DNA from: JAWKNZ01 sp041391425
GTDB taxonomy: Bacteria > Bdellovibrionota_B > Oligoflexia > Oligoflexales > JAWKNZ01
Length of the DNA stretch: 64,000 bases
NCBI GenBank assembly: GCA_041391425.1
Contig: JAWKNZ010000005.1
Coordinates: 1 to 64,000, forward strand
Direction of reading: 5' to 3'
Shown: one piece after another, positions 29,421 to 39,329 of the stretch
Position numbering within the stretch: position 1 is the stretch's first letter
How the letters are laid out: each line of letters begins with the position of its first letter
Program-made: the position numbers and the translations under genes
The notes under the pieces: generated by a model
Told to the model about the DNA's origin: nothing
Seen by the model: only the letters and a program-made list of their open reading frames with translations
The model's database searches: none

Positions 29421-29611
29421 TTTACCAATCTCCACATCAATATGCTGCACTGTTAGAACAAGTTGATAAAGAATTCTTGCATTAACATAGACACCAAACC
29501 CGTCAAACAACTCGTAGAAATTATCAATTCATCCTACTATGAATGAAAGAACGATAAATTCTAAACTCTACTCAAACATAAAGCGGCCATATATTTACTA
29601 CACAAATATAG

Positions 29612-30793
29612 TCATTGTTCATTTCCTTTAAGAATTGTGAACTCTCCAGAATTATCAGAATACACCCAATTCTCTCTATCAAATAAATCTTTTGTATTAG
29701 TACGCATAAACACAATAAACCACCGATACACCTCACCGCTTTGAAAAAAATCGTCGGTAGACAGATCTAGCTTTATTAAATCGTAAGCCCCTCCGACCGG
29801 TTCCCATCGATACGCTATGGGATATAATTCATTTAACTCCGAAAACTCAACACCGACTGAATATACCTTTTTTTTAATTGATTTAAATTGCCCAGTAGAG
29901 TTGACAACGGCAACATAGACATCATTACTACCACCTAATAAAGATTCTCCAACATCAATTATACCTTGAATTAAAAGCACATCCTGTTTTGAATAACTCC
30001 CAGAGCTCGGATGTGTCGAATTTATAATGTTAATTCTAGCCGAAAAAAGCTTATTCCGATCATTAATCTCTTGACGACCAGTATGAGTGTAAAACAACCG
30101 CACCGCGTCAATATCACCTTGGCTTAATTTCCCATGGTTGTTCCATTTCGAATTGCAATAGTTCATGACAGAGCTTCGATCCCAATCACCAAGATGAGTA
30201 TCTCCATAGCCTCCCTGCCTCTGTGTAATACAATTTAAAGGAGTATCTTTACGATTTTGCTCATGAGCAAATCCGAGTGCATGCCCAAACTCATGAACAG
30301 CGATACTGCGGATACAATATTCTCTTGTGGATTTACATACTGGATTCCATTTTTCAAAGGTAAAATTAAGTATCATACCGACATCTTGCGTTAAAACACT
30401 ATTTCCCAGCCCCATTGCCTTTGGCCAAGCATCCTCTACTTTTATCCTTATAGCCTCTTCACCGGCTTTACACTTTTGCCATCCAGTAAAACGCAAATCA
30501 GAATATTTTTCCCAACTGCCTTTAACTGCATCCCTCACCCATCTGCGCCCCTCTTCGTCAGCCGGTATCATATTTAACCAACATACTGGTATCTTAAAAT
30601 TATCCCAAATGGCTGTCTGCGTTGGGAAAATATCAAACTTTTTTCCAGCAGTAGCAGATACATCCGTTTCAAGCAGTCCAGACTGGGTCCTCTTATGGTG
30701 AAACTCTGTTTTTTTTACATCTTTACATTGAGCGATTAGGCAAAGAAAGAATACCAGGATGCACAAATATCTATTCAAAATTAGCTTAATCAT
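29612..30793 (-). CDS. Astacin-like (M12A) metalloprotease lipoprotein
   Basis: About 393 residues from ATG 30793 (GGAG upstream). The hydrophobic N-terminus ends in the lipobox LIAQC, so export and lipidation are likely. The catalytic core carries HEFGHALGFAHEQNR, the metzincin HExxHxxGxxH zinc site with the following Glu of the astacin group. SVMNYC supplies the Met-turn. Cys pairs suggest disulphides. A C-terminal beta-rich region of about 130 residues has no recognised family. Astacin-like proteases are common in predatory and exoprotease-rich deltaproteobacterial relatives. It stands alone and its targets are unknown. Confidence 0.88.
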   Translation of the reverse strand: MIKLILNRYLCILVFFLCLIAQCKDVKKTEFHHKRTQSGLLETDVSATAGKKFDIFPTQTAIWDNFKIPVCWLNMIPADEEGRRWVRDAVKGSWEKYSDLRFTGWQKCKAGEEAIRIKVEDAWPKAMGLGNSVLTQDVGMILNFTFEKWNPVCKSTREYCIRSIAVHEFGHALGFAHEQNRKDTPLNCITQRQGGYGDTHLGDWDRSSVMNYCNSKWNNHGKLSQGDIDAVRLFYTHTGRQEINDRNKLFSARINIINSTHPSSGSYSKQDVLLIQGIIDVGESLLGGSNDVYVAVVNSTGQFKSIKKKVYSVGVEFSELNELYPIAYRWEPVGGAYDLIKLDLSTDDFFQSGEVYRWFIVFMRTNTKDLFDRENWVYSDNSGEFTILKGNEQ

Positions 30794-30835
30794 GCTCCTT
30801 TCTCTCCTACCAATCCCCAAATTACCTAACCTCAT

Positions 30836-31138
30836 ATCTCGCTACTAACACCGAGATACTAAGTATAACAATTTGAATGCTCCTTCGAAGCTATTTTAAA
30901 ATACGATATTCATCTAATTTTACTAAATTTTTTCCATTCATGCAGTTTCAGCAACCCAAGTGATATATCAAGATTAAAATATGCTATAAAATAAAGCACA
31001 AAGATTGGCGAGATGCATGAGCCAAATATAAAGTGACTAATCTATTGAAAGTGATATATAAGCTACCTTTAGCGCGAGTGCTTCTCTCTTACGCATCCTA
31101 AGTAATGCAATTAAAATAGTCATAAAGAGTTAAAAACT
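30836..31138. other. Intergenic region between divergent protease and ubiE
   Basis: About 300 bp with AT-rich sequence, presumably holding divergent promoters. No open frame, repeat copy or RNA motif is recognised. Confidence 0.4.
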
Positions 31139-31885
31139 ATGAGCCAATCCCTACAACCAATGACCCGCCCTGAAAGTGAAGCAAAAGTTGCTACTATGTT
31201 TGATCTAATAGCCAAACGCTATGATTTCCTCAACCGACTATTAAGTGCCGGTCAGGACCGCAGATGGAGAAATAAGCTTCTTTCTTATGTCCCAAAATCC
31301 GTAAATGGAGTTTTTGTCGATGTCGCTACTGGAACTGGGGATGTTATCTTAGGAGTGAGGCAAACACATCCAGAATATCGAAAGCTTATTGGAGTCGACA
31401 TTTCCGATAATATGCTTGAGCTTGCTAACCAAAAAGCTAAGAGTAAAAAATATACTAATGAAGTAGAATTCAAAAACATGAGTGCAGAGCAACTTGCCAT
31501 TCCTGACAATTCAGTGGACTGCCTATCGATCGCCTTCGGTTTACGCAATGTACTCGATAAAGAAAAAGCAATATCCGAGTTCAAACGCGTCTTAAAACCA
31601 GACGGTACATTATTGATTCTGGAGTTTTTTCTGCCACAAAAAGGAAGTTTTTCAACTTTATTTCAATTTTACTTCCACAAGGTTCTACCCAAAGTTGGAG
31701 GTTTATTTAGCAGCAGAGAGGCCTATACTTATTTGCCAAAAAGCGTCGATTCCTTTTATTCCCTCGCAGAATTGGAAAAGAAGCTAGCCTCACAAAATCT
31801 TCAAGTTACTAATGTAGTTTCTTGGCTATTCGGCTCTTGCCGCTTGGTGAAAGCCAGTAAACTATATTCTACTCAAGCGGGATAA
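31139..31885 (+). CDS. ubiE: Ubiquinone/menaquinone C-methyltransferase
   Basis: The 248-residue enzyme matches UbiE/MenG. It has the family signature YDFLNRLLSAGQDRRWR (residues about 28-44), SAM motif I FVDVATGTGDV, NSVDCLSIAFGLRNV, and RVLKPDG. It C-methylates demethylmenaquinone or the equivalent ubiquinone precursor. Which quinone applies depends on genes outside the window. The stop codon overlaps the convergent E2 gene by 13 bp, so the two transcripts run into each other. Confidence 0.95.
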   Translation: MSQSLQPMTRPESEAKVATMFDLIAKRYDFLNRLLSAGQDRRWRNKLLSYVPKSVNGVFVDVATGTGDVILGVRQTHPEYRKLIGVDISDNMLELANQKAKSKKYTNEVEFKNMSAEQLAIPDNSVDCLSIAFGLRNVLDKEKAISEFKRVLKPDGTLLILEFFLPQKGSFSTLFQFYFHKVLPKVGGLFSSREAYTYLPKSVDSFYSLAELEKKLASQNLQVTNVVSWLFGSCRLVKASKLYSTQAG

Positions 31886-33252
31886 GACTCTAAAAAGTTT
31901 CTTATTTCAGCTAAAAACATAGCCCCACCTTCACCATCAATAATTCTGTGATCAAATGTCAGACCGATTTGACACAGAGGACGAATCGTAACATCTTGGT
32001 TAACAACAACAGGCCTCTTGATAATAGCACCAATACTCATAATCGCAACTTGGGGCTGATTAATGATCGGTTGGGAATGGATTGATCCATACATTCCAGG
32101 ATTTGTTATTGAAAATGTTCCCCCTTTGATATCAGAAGGGTTTAGTTTGCTTTCCCTAGCCCGCATAGCAATATCACTTAAACCAACAGCACATTCCTTC
32201 AAACTAAAATCATTTGCATTTTTAATCACAGGCACAATCAGACCTGTTTTTGTTGCAACAGCGCATCCGATGTTGATGGCCTCTTTAAAAAGAACATCCC
32301 CACCATCAATAGAAGCATTAACTTCAGGAAACTTTTTAATTGCATGTATTGCTGCCTGAATAAAATAAGCAGTAAATGTAAGCCGGACTCCTTCTTTCTC
32401 AAATTGTGCCTTATTCGCATCCCTATGGGCATCTATCTTATGTAAATCCATTTCAAATGTCGTAGTTACATGAGGTGATGTCCTGACTGAACGCAGCATG
32501 TGTTCGGCAGTTAACCAGCGAATTTTTGACATTTTTTCGCGTCGAACCTCAACACCATCTAAAAATTCTTTACCATCTTCATTCTTGGTTTTTACCGTAA
32601 ACAATGGTCCAGTGGGGTCAAACTCTTGCACCTGGTTAGGCATAGCATAATCACGAGGTATCCGCTGTCCCCCAGTCTGTAAATATTCTTCGACGTCAGA
32701 TCGGGTAATTCTACCATGTAACCCACTACCAGGTACCATGCGTAAATCCAAGCCATGCTCTTTAGCCATCTTACGAACAAGTGGAGATGTACGTACCGCA
32801 CCGGCAAATGATGCCGGCAATGGCGATTGCAGTGATGCACCATAAGCTCCTCCAGATCTATCGGAAGATTGCCTTTTGGCCTTTCTATCAAGCATACCCA
32901 CTGATGAAACTTGTAACGCTTCTCCTCCGGAAGAAGGCACGGCATTACCGGCATTCGAAGGTTTTTCTCTATCAGCTTTATTAGAAGGAGTTATTACCTG
33001 AGCTTTTGGGTCTTCAGAAATCTGTGCAATGGTTTGATATACCTCTATAGCACTTCCCTCTTCGGCAAAACATGCTATGAGATAGCCGGAGGCTGGCGCA
33101 GGAATTTCTGTGTCAACCTTGTCCGTCGACACTTCGATAAGTGGCTCATCTTTTTCCACCTTTTCACCTGGTGCTTTTAGCCAGCGGATTACCGTAGCTT
33201 CATTTACACCTTCTCCCATTAATGGCATTAACACTTCTGTAGAGTGAGACAT
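31873..33252 (-). CDS. 2-oxoacid dehydrogenase E2 (dihydrolipoyl acyltransferase)
   Basis: About 459 residues from ATG 33252 (GAGGAATTC upstream). A single lipoyl domain with the lipoylated Lys45 in STDKVDTEI is followed by a Pro/Ser/Gly-rich linker. A peripheral subunit-binding domain (TSPLVRKMAKEHGLDL) and the catalytic acyltransferase domain with TFDHRIIDGEGG (catalytic His) come next. Family members act in pyruvate, 2-oxoglutarate or branched-chain dehydrogenase complexes; the sequence alone does not say which. The lpd gene for E3 lies directly upstream (80 bp), but no E1 gene is in the window. Confidence 0.92.
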   Translation of the reverse strand: MSHSTEVLMPLMGEGVNEATVIRWLKAPGEKVEKDEPLIEVSTDKVDTEIPAPASGYLIACFAEEGSAIEVYQTIAQISEDPKAQVITPSNKADREKPSNAGNAVPSSGGEALQVSSVGMLDRKAKRQSSDRSGGAYGASLQSPLPASFAGAVRTSPLVRKMAKEHGLDLRMVPGSGLHGRITRSDVEEYLQTGGQRIPRDYAMPNQVQEFDPTGPLFTVKTKNEDGKEFLDGVEVRREKMSKIRWLTAEHMLRSVRTSPHVTTTFEMDLHKIDAHRDANKAQFEKEGVRLTFTAYFIQAAIHAIKKFPEVNASIDGGDVLFKEAINIGCAVATKTGLIVPVIKNANDFSLKECAVGLSDIAMRARESKLNPSDIKGGTFSITNPGMYGSIHSQPIINQPQVAIMSIGAIIKRPVVVNQDVTIRPLCQIGLTFDHRIIDGEGGAMFLAEIRNFLESYPA

Positions 33253-33331
33253 TGAATTCCTCGTTTTTTGCTTTTTCACTTTCATCTTGAATTACGACAT
33301 TTCATTCATTGCAAACCTTTTTTAGAGCTAG

Positions 33332-34726
33332 CTACAAATGAATCGCCCCACCAATGGCTGCATGCGCAGCTTCCATGACTGTCTCTGAAATTGTTGGATG
33401 CGGGTGGATCGCATGCCCTATTTCATCAACAGTCGTTTCGAGCACCTTACCAAGGACAAACTCTGAAATCATTTCAGTAGCCTTAGCACCAATAATATGG
33501 ACGCCTAAAATTTCGCGGTACTTTGGCTCGAAAATAATTTTAACAAAACCGTCAGTGCTGCCTTCAATCTTGGCTTTAGCCATTGGCGCAAAAGGAAATT
33601 TGGCGACGCTATATTCCACGCCATTTTTTCTTAGCGTTTGTTCATTCATCCCCATACTAGCAATTTCTGGACTTGTATAAATGGCACCTGGGTTTGTCTG
33701 ATAATCAATAACATGCGGATGTTGTCCTGCTATAATTTCTACAGCATGGATTGCTTCGGCCGAGGCCGTGTGCGCTAAAGCTGGAGTTTTAATGACGTCT
33801 CCAATTGCAAATACGTTCTTTACAGGCGTCCTGTAATGGTTATCAACACCGATAAATCCAAATTTATCTGGAAAAATACCAACATTGTCTAACCCTAATT
33901 CATCACTTACCGGAGCACGCCCTATAGATGACAGGAGCAAATCAAATTCTTGAGGGTCTTCGCCTTCAATAGTCACCAAACATGAATGTGCTTTACTTTC
34001 CACTTTGGATAATTTTGAATTTGTCTTTAAGATAATTTTCTGTTTTCTAAATAAACGGCATAATTCTTTAACCACCTCTTCGTCTTCTGATGGAAGCATT
34101 TGCTCAGCCATTTCCACCACAGTGACGGATGTACCGAACCTTGCAAAAAGCGATGCAAATTCCATCCCCACAACGCCGCCGCCAACAACACATAAGCTCT
34201 TAGGTACTTTATCAATAAATAATATATCGTCAGAAGTCATAATGGTTTTGCCATTAGATTTTGCGAAAGGTATTTCTTTCACTCTTGAACCAGTGGCGAC
34301 AAGAAAATGCTTAGCTGATATCGAGGTCTTTGACCCGTCCGGACTTGTCACCTCAAGGTTGTCACTCGAAACAAAACGCCCATGCCCATGATAGACATCA
34401 ACTTTATTTTTCTTCATCAAAAACTTGAGGCCCTTTCTCTGGGCGTTCACAATATCTTCTTTACGACTCATTATTTTATCCCAGCTATAGCTTGGGTTTT
34501 CGAGCGCAAAGCCAAAATCTTCTACATGATTTATTTTTTCCCAAATTTTTGCGGACTCTAAAAGAGCTTTAGTTGGAATGCAACCTACGTTTAAACAAGT
34601 TCCTCCTAAATGCTCGTTTTTTTCTACAAGTGCTACCTTAAGCCCCAATTGAGCAGCCCGAATAACACCGACCTCACCTCCAGGTCCCGCTCCAATCACC
34701 ACAAGATCGTAAGTATTGTTTGTCAT
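33332..34726 (-). CDS. lpd: Dihydrolipoyl dehydrogenase (E3)
   Basis: The 464-residue enzyme has full family length. It shows the FAD-binding GAGPGG near the N-terminus and the redox-active disulphide GGTCLNVGCIPTKA (Cys44, Cys49). A second nucleotide-binding motif is VVGGGVVGMEFAS, and the catalytic dyad region HPHPTISE lies near the C-terminus. It reoxidises dihydrolipoamide with NAD+ for the 2-oxoacid dehydrogenases, in line with the E2 gene just downstream. It is likely the first gene of a two-gene operon. Confidence 0.96.
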   Translation of the reverse strand: MTNNTYDLVVIGAGPGGEVGVIRAAQLGLKVALVEKNEHLGGTCLNVGCIPTKALLESAKIWEKINHVEDFGFALENPSYSWDKIMSRKEDIVNAQRKGLKFLMKKNKVDVYHGHGRFVSSDNLEVTSPDGSKTSISAKHFLVATGSRVKEIPFAKSNGKTIMTSDDILFIDKVPKSLCVVGGGVVGMEFASLFARFGTSVTVVEMAEQMLPSEDEEVVKELCRLFRKQKIILKTNSKLSKVESKAHSCLVTIEGEDPQEFDLLLSSIGRAPVSDELGLDNVGIFPDKFGFIGVDNHYRTPVKNVFAIGDVIKTPALAHTASAEAIHAVEIIAGQHPHVIDYQTNPGAIYTSPEIASMGMNEQTLRKNGVEYSVAKFPFAPMAKAKIEGSTDGFVKIIFEPKYREILGVHIIGAKATEMISEFVLGKVLETTVDEIGHAIHPHPTISETVMEAAHAAIGGAIHL

Positions 34727-35079
34727 TTAGAAATGCCTTTATCGAATTTATAAACTTAATCAACCATCTACTTTATCTAGATTAATGCCATTCTGATCTA
34801 TTCAAAATAAGAAGCTATCTGACGTCAAAATAGTTATCCGGCATTAGAAAAAAAAGCTCATTATGGATTATATAACTCCGGCACTTTTCCATTACATCTA
34901 AATACCCTGCACGCCAGACACCTACTGGACTTTTAGTATGGTTAGTATAGTACCTATAAAAACGCACGGGTTAGGTATTTATATCAGTAATGATAGGATT
35001 TTAAAGTAAAAAAAGGTTATAATTAATACGATCATCGAAAGATACCGATGAGAGGTTATAACGCAGAAAGGAGCACACC
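34727..35079. other. Intergenic region upstream of lpd
   Basis: About 350 bp between divergent genes. No small open frame or RNA motif stands out. The lpd promoter should be here. Confidence 0.4.
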
Positions 35080-35322
35080 ATGGGAAAACTCATTCAATTT
35101 CCACAAAACGCTCATGTAGGCAAAAACATTTTAAAACTTAAAGAAGTTTCGGACAAATTTGACGCTATTTTGGTGCAGGCTCTCGAAGAAGATATAGATC
35201 CAAATGAACTTTCTGGATTAATAGCACATAGATTAGGCAGTTTAATGAGAAACTTAGACGAAAAGTCCAAGCTATGGTTAATCTGCGAAAATATTTTAAA
35301 AAAACAGGCTAATATTAGTTGA
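35080..35322 (+). CDS. Small hypothetical protein
   Basis: An 80-residue soluble protein preceded by a good ribosome binding site (GAAAGGAGCACACC then ATG), which is the main reason to accept it. It looks helical, with NILKLKEVSDKFDAILVQAL and a C-terminal LWLICENILKKQA. No family is recognised. It stands alone beside two repeats and has normal base composition for the window. Confidence 0.6.
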   Translation: MGKLIQFPQNAHVGKNILKLKEVSDKFDAILVQALEEDIDPNELSGLIAHRLGSLMRNLDEKSKLWLICENILKKQANIS

Positions 35323-35372
35323 AAAATGATCCAGATCAAGGAAACAATGCCTATCTAATAAGTTTTATCATC

Positions 35373-35479
35373 CTAGGGCGTGTTGACGTTTCATTTCCTA
35401 CTACGAGCCAAACCCTTCCTAGCTGCGACTTTCAAGTATTTGTCTCTCGCTACGAAAATGAAACGTCAACACGCCCTAG
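35373..35479. repeat. CTAGGGCGTGTTGACG inverted-repeat element, short copy
   Basis: 107 bp with terminal inverted repeats that start CTAGGGCGTGTTGACGTTTC and end in the near-perfect complement. Next come CTACTACGAG on the left and CTCTCGCTACGA on the right. The same element at 59556-59738 has 76 extra bp in the centre. No coding capacity is seen. It behaves like a miniature inverted-repeat element. It borders the GAAGAATCTC repeat at 35482. Confidence 0.88.
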
Positions 35480-35481
35480 AT

Positions 35482-35577
35482 TTTCCCGTCATGCTAAACC
35501 GGATGCGAAGAATCTCAAGCTTCGTAATCATGTTTAATAACTTCGAGATGTTTCGTTTCACTCAACATGACGCCTCT
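35482..35577. repeat. Dispersed GCGAAGAATCTCAAGC repeat, copy 2
   Basis: TTTCCCGTCATGCTAAACC, GCGAAGAATCTCAAGC, TAATCATGTTTAATAAC and GAGATGTTTCG follow in the same order as in the copy at 62-165. It is directly joined to the CTAGGG element and reaches the stop of engB. Confidence 0.75.
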
Positions 35578-35579
35578 GC

Positions 35580-36185
35580 CTATGCTTCAGGGCTTTCAGA
35601 ACTCATGTCATCTTCACTATGACGAAGAACATGCCTTTTAAGGTCTTCGATACCGGTTTTCTTTAAGCTAGAAACAGCAAAAATTTTAGTCAGTGCAATA
35701 TTTTTAGCACCTAAAACATTTTGAATTTCTTTTTTCTTCGATAACAACTCATTTTTCTTAAGTTTATCTATCTTGGTTAACACGACAGCAACTTCGTTTA
35801 ACCCCGCAAGGGTTGATAAAAAATTAAACTCAAATTCCTCAAACTGCCTGCGTATATCCACCAAGAATAGAAACTCTTTGATGTTACTGCGAGAAATATA
35901 CTCATTCATCAATGCATCCCAATGCTGCTGCACTGATTTAGAAGCAACGTTAAAGCCATAGCCAGGTAAATCAGCTAAGATCAATCGCTTCGAAACAGAA
36001 AAAAAATTCATCATTTGTGTACGTCCCGGTGTCGAACTACTCCTAGCGAGGTTTTTTCTACCAGTTATCGCATTTAGCAAAGAGGATTTTCCACAGTTTG
36101 AACGGCCGATGAAAGCCACCTCTGGCAAGGCAAATATTGGCAATTGATTCGCTTTTTGCGCACTAGTGATATATGAAGTATCCAT
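35580..36185 (-). CDS. engB: Ribosome biogenesis GTPase EngB (YihA/YsxC)
   Basis: About 201 residues from ATG 36185; an open GTG at 36227 is less likely because no ribosome binding site precedes it. GTPase motifs are G1 GRSNCGKSS, G3 DLPGYG and G4 TKID. The STPGRTQ switch region is typical of EngB. The protein assists late 50S subunit assembly. It is divergent from mutL, with the two starts only about 65 bp apart, so their promoters overlap. Confidence 0.95.
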   Translation of the reverse strand: MDTSYITSAQKANQLPIFALPEVAFIGRSNCGKSSLLNAITGRKNLARSSSTPGRTQMMNFFSVSKRLILADLPGYGFNVASKSVQQHWDALMNEYISRSNIKEFLFLVDIRRQFEEFEFNFLSTLAGLNEVAVVLTKIDKLKKNELLSKKKEIQNVLGAKNIALTKIFAVSSLKKTGIEDLKRHVLRHSEDDMSSESPEA

Positions 36186-36249
36186 GATATGTTCCAGACT
36201 TGAGTTTGAGTTTATCCCAAATCCCACTTATCACAAGGAAAGAAGGCCA

Positions 36250-38259
36250 ATGGGAAAAATACATTTACTAGATGATGACGTTATTAACAAGATCGCAGCA
36301 GGTGAAGTTGTAGAAAGACCAGCCAGCGTCGTCAAGGAACTTGTAGAAAATGCAATAGATGCAGGGGCTTCAACTATAAGTGTAGAATTGATTGAAGGCG
36401 GGCATAAACGCATAACAGTAACCGATAATGGTTGCGGGCTATCAGAAGAAGACGCCTCACTTGCCTTAAAAAGACACAGCACCAGCAAAATCAACTCCGC
36501 AAATGATCTTTTTCATATCAAAAGTATGGGTTTTCGTGGAGAAGCACTGGCTTCCATAGCTGCTGTTAGCAGATTCAGTTTAGCATCTGTGCAAGACAAC
36601 TCTGATTCTGGAGTAAAAGTAACCTATGAACAAGAAGGCACCCCCTCAACCAAGCCATGGAACGGCCCTAAGGGAACGTCAATAAATGTTGAATCTCTTT
36701 TTTTTAACATTCCTGCACGTGAAAAATTTTTAAAGTCGCCTGCAAGTGAATATGCGCAATGCCATGAATATATACGAGCCATTGCTCTTGCATATCCAAA
36801 TATTAGCTTTTCACTCTATCACAATAAACGCGAACAGCTTCAAACAGCCGCCATAGATAGCTCAACTGAGTCAGACGAAGAAAATCAAGAGATCTTTGGT
36901 GAGTCAGTCATTAGAAAAAGAGCAGCATCCATCTTGGGAAGTAAAGTTTGCGATAGTCTTTTATATTTTAAAAATGAAGGCCAATATGGCAGAATTGAAG
37001 CGCTTGTTTCGCCTCCCGGAGTTGAAAAACCAACTGGAAAACATATTTATACTTTTGTAAATCGTAGATGGGTCAAAGACAAAGTCCTACGTTACGGAAT
37101 CATGCGCGGATATCAAAGCCACCTCCTAAAAGGGAAATATCCGCAAGCAGTGGTTTTTCTCTCGATAGATCCTACCATCATAGATGTCAATGTTCATCCG
37201 GCAAAAACCGAAATGAGATTTCAATATCCGGTAGAAGTGCAAGGTTTAATAACATCCGGAATTCGTAACCGCATTCGCGTTGGCGACTGGGCCGTACATC
37301 CCTTAAATCTCCAATCAAGCATCAAACCTGCACAAAATAACACAAACTTTCATGAATCAGAAGATGACACAAAAGCAAGCAATGGTAGTGGTTCTTTTGA
37401 AAATAGTCCATATCAACAGCCTACAGAAACTTTTTCATTTGAGAGAAGAGGCGCATCCTCCACTACACCTCCTCACTCTTCGCATTTAAAAAGGCCTATA
37501 AATCAGCTAACAGCCAGGGAAAAACAATCGTCTTTAACAAGCTCATATTCAAGAAGTACAAATGATATTCACACTAACACCATAGGTATTGAGCGAAACA
37601 ATCAGGAAGTGTCGCTAGCTAATCCAATGTACTTTGAAAATAGCCAACAAAGTCAAATAATAGTCAGAAGCAAAGATATTCCATGGCAAGACATACATTT
37701 CATTGGTTCATTTAATAAATGCTATCTATTCTTTTCTTGGAGCGAAGAACTACTAGTGATTGATCAGCATGCATTTCATGAGCGAATTATATTTGAAAGG
37801 CTATGCCGCGACCAATCTTTATGCTCTCAGAGCCAACAACTAATTATTCCAGAAGCAATTGAACTTTCAGAACGAGAAGTTTCGTCCTTAATTGAGCAGA
37901 AGCAGGAAATTTCAGCATTAGGCTTGGAATTTGAAGTTATAACCGAAACGACTATCGAAGTAAAGCAAGTCCCTTTCTTGCTTATCGGCAAAGATCTAAC
38001 TTCTGTGTTATCCGAACTCGCAGAAGACAATGAGTTTGCGAAAACGAATAAAACAATACAAGACCTAAGCCAACAAAAACTAGCTACCCTTGCATGCCAT
38101 TCAGCTGTTAGATCTGGGGAAGAATTAGGTGAAAACGAACTCAAAGCACTCCTTGCAGAAGCCAGCGAAGTGGACTTTTATCACAATTGCCCACACGGGC
38201 GGCGTGTATTCCGGCTATTTTCAAAGGCAAACATTGCATCTTGGTTTGATCGTACATGA
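36250..38259 (+). CDS. mutL: DNA mismatch repair protein MutL (endonuclease type)
   Basis: About 669 residues from ATG 36250 (GGAAAGAAGG upstream). The GHKL ATPase domain shows VVKELVENAIDAGA, DNGCG and GFRGEALASI. After a long Ser/Thr/Asn-rich linker (residues about 360-480) the C-terminal domain carries IDQHAFHERIIFE, the DQHAx2Ex4E endonuclease motif. ACHSAVRSGEEL and CPHGRRVFR give the remaining metal-site motifs, so this MutL should nick DNA itself, as in organisms without MutH. MutL couples MutS mismatch recognition to excision. Its stop codon overlaps the start of miaA (ATGA), indicating translational coupling. Confidence 0.96.
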   Translation: MGKIHLLDDDVINKIAAGEVVERPASVVKELVENAIDAGASTISVELIEGGHKRITVTDNGCGLSEEDASLALKRHSTSKINSANDLFHIKSMGFRGEALASIAAVSRFSLASVQDNSDSGVKVTYEQEGTPSTKPWNGPKGTSINVESLFFNIPAREKFLKSPASEYAQCHEYIRAIALAYPNISFSLYHNKREQLQTAAIDSSTESDEENQEIFGESVIRKRAASILGSKVCDSLLYFKNEGQYGRIEALVSPPGVEKPTGKHIYTFVNRRWVKDKVLRYGIMRGYQSHLLKGKYPQAVVFLSIDPTIIDVNVHPAKTEMRFQYPVEVQGLITSGIRNRIRVGDWAVHPLNLQSSIKPAQNNTNFHESEDDTKASNGSGSFENSPYQQPTETFSFERRGASSTTPPHSSHLKRPINQLTAREKQSSLTSSYSRSTNDIHTNTIGIERNNQEVSLANPMYFENSQQSQIIVRSKDIPWQDIHFIGSFNKCYLFFSWSEELLVIDQHAFHERIIFERLCRDQSLCSQSQQLIIPEAIELSEREVSSLIEQKQEISALGLEFEVITETTIEVKQVPFLLIGKDLTSVLSELAEDNEFAKTNKTIQDLSQQKLATLACHSAVRSGEELGENELKALLAEASEVDFYHNCPHGRRVFRLFSKANIASWFDRT

Positions 38260-39179
38260 ATAAATCAGACACAACGATTAACTACTTAACGATAGTGGGA
38301 CCTACAGGAAGTGGAAAATCTTCTTTAGCAAAAAAGATAGCCGCAAAGATCGATGGTGAAATTATAAGTTGTGACTCAGTTCAAATTTATAAAGGCTTTA
38401 ATATAGGTAGCGCAAAAGACTCCATTAAAGAAAGAAAAGGTATTCCCCATCACCTGATCGACATTGCTCATTGGTCAGAAGATTTCGACGCATCACAGTA
38501 TGCAAGTCTTGCGAGAAAAGCCATTGAACAGATATGCAATCGAGGAAAAATAGCTATTGTGGTTGGAGGTACAGGCTTATATCTACGGGCATTACTAGGA
38601 GATAATTTTCATACTTTGCCAACAGATCCATTGATTCGCTCGCAGATACAAGAATTATCAAACTCTGATATACTAAAAAAACTCGAAAAGACTGATCCAC
38701 AAAGAGCACGGGAAATCCACCCAAACGACCGAGTGCGTCTAGTCAGAGCGCTAGAGTTAGCAACTGTCCTACAAAAACCTTTAGCACAAGCTATAAATCT
38801 TTCACAAGACACCTTCTATACGAAACCCAAAATACAGCTTTTTATCAACCCAGAGCGTTCTTATCTTCATAAACGCATAGCTGCACGCACTACAGATATG
38901 CTACAAAAAGGATTAATTGATGAAGTTAAAGAACTTTTAAAAGAAGGGTGTCCACAAAACGTTAAGCCAATGCAAAGTATTGGATACGCGCAAGTCATAC
39001 ATATGCTAAATGGTAAAATAGCTAAAGAAAATCTTGAAGAAAAAATTATTTTTGCAACCAGACAGTATGCCAAACGACAGTGTACTTGGTTCAAAAAAAT
39101 TAACGACAAATGCACCTTATATACGGAAGAACTAAACGACAGTATAATAAAAAAAATATTCAGACAGATAGCATACTAG
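38256..39179 (+). CDS. miaA: tRNA dimethylallyltransferase
   Basis: The 307-residue enzyme has the MiaA P-loop GPTGSGKSS, then DSVQIYKGFNIGSAK (substrate-binding Asp), GGTGLYLRALL, and ATRQYAKRQCTWF with the basic tRNA-binding residues. It adds the isopentenyl group to A37 of tRNAs that read UNN codons. The ATG lies inside the mutL stop, so expression is coupled to mutL, the same gene order found in many bacteria. Confidence 0.95.
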   Translation: MNKSDTTINYLTIVGPTGSGKSSLAKKIAAKIDGEIISCDSVQIYKGFNIGSAKDSIKERKGIPHHLIDIAHWSEDFDASQYASLARKAIEQICNRGKIAIVVGGTGLYLRALLGDNFHTLPTDPLIRSQIQELSNSDILKKLEKTDPQRAREIHPNDRVRLVRALELATVLQKPLAQAINLSQDTFYTKPKIQLFINPERSYLHKRIAARTTDMLQKGLIDEVKELLKEGCPQNVKPMQSIGYAQVIHMLNGKIAKENLEEKIIFATRQYAKRQCTWFKKINDKCTLYTEELNDSIIKKIFRQIAY

Positions 39180-39329
39180 CGTCAATAGATAACCTCACTA
39201 TAAGACAATTATTTTTCTAGCATTTTTCATTTAGCAAAAATAATACCATACGTTATCTGGGCAAGATTCTATATTTTCGCCTTAGCTTTCCGATAATATA
39301 TTTGCATTCATGCAACATGGAGAATTCCC

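Noticed and set aside
30327..30701. Long plus-strand open frame opposite the astacin gene
   Set aside because: It is a shadow of the metalloprotease coding strand; the zinc-site motif and lipobox are on the minus strand.
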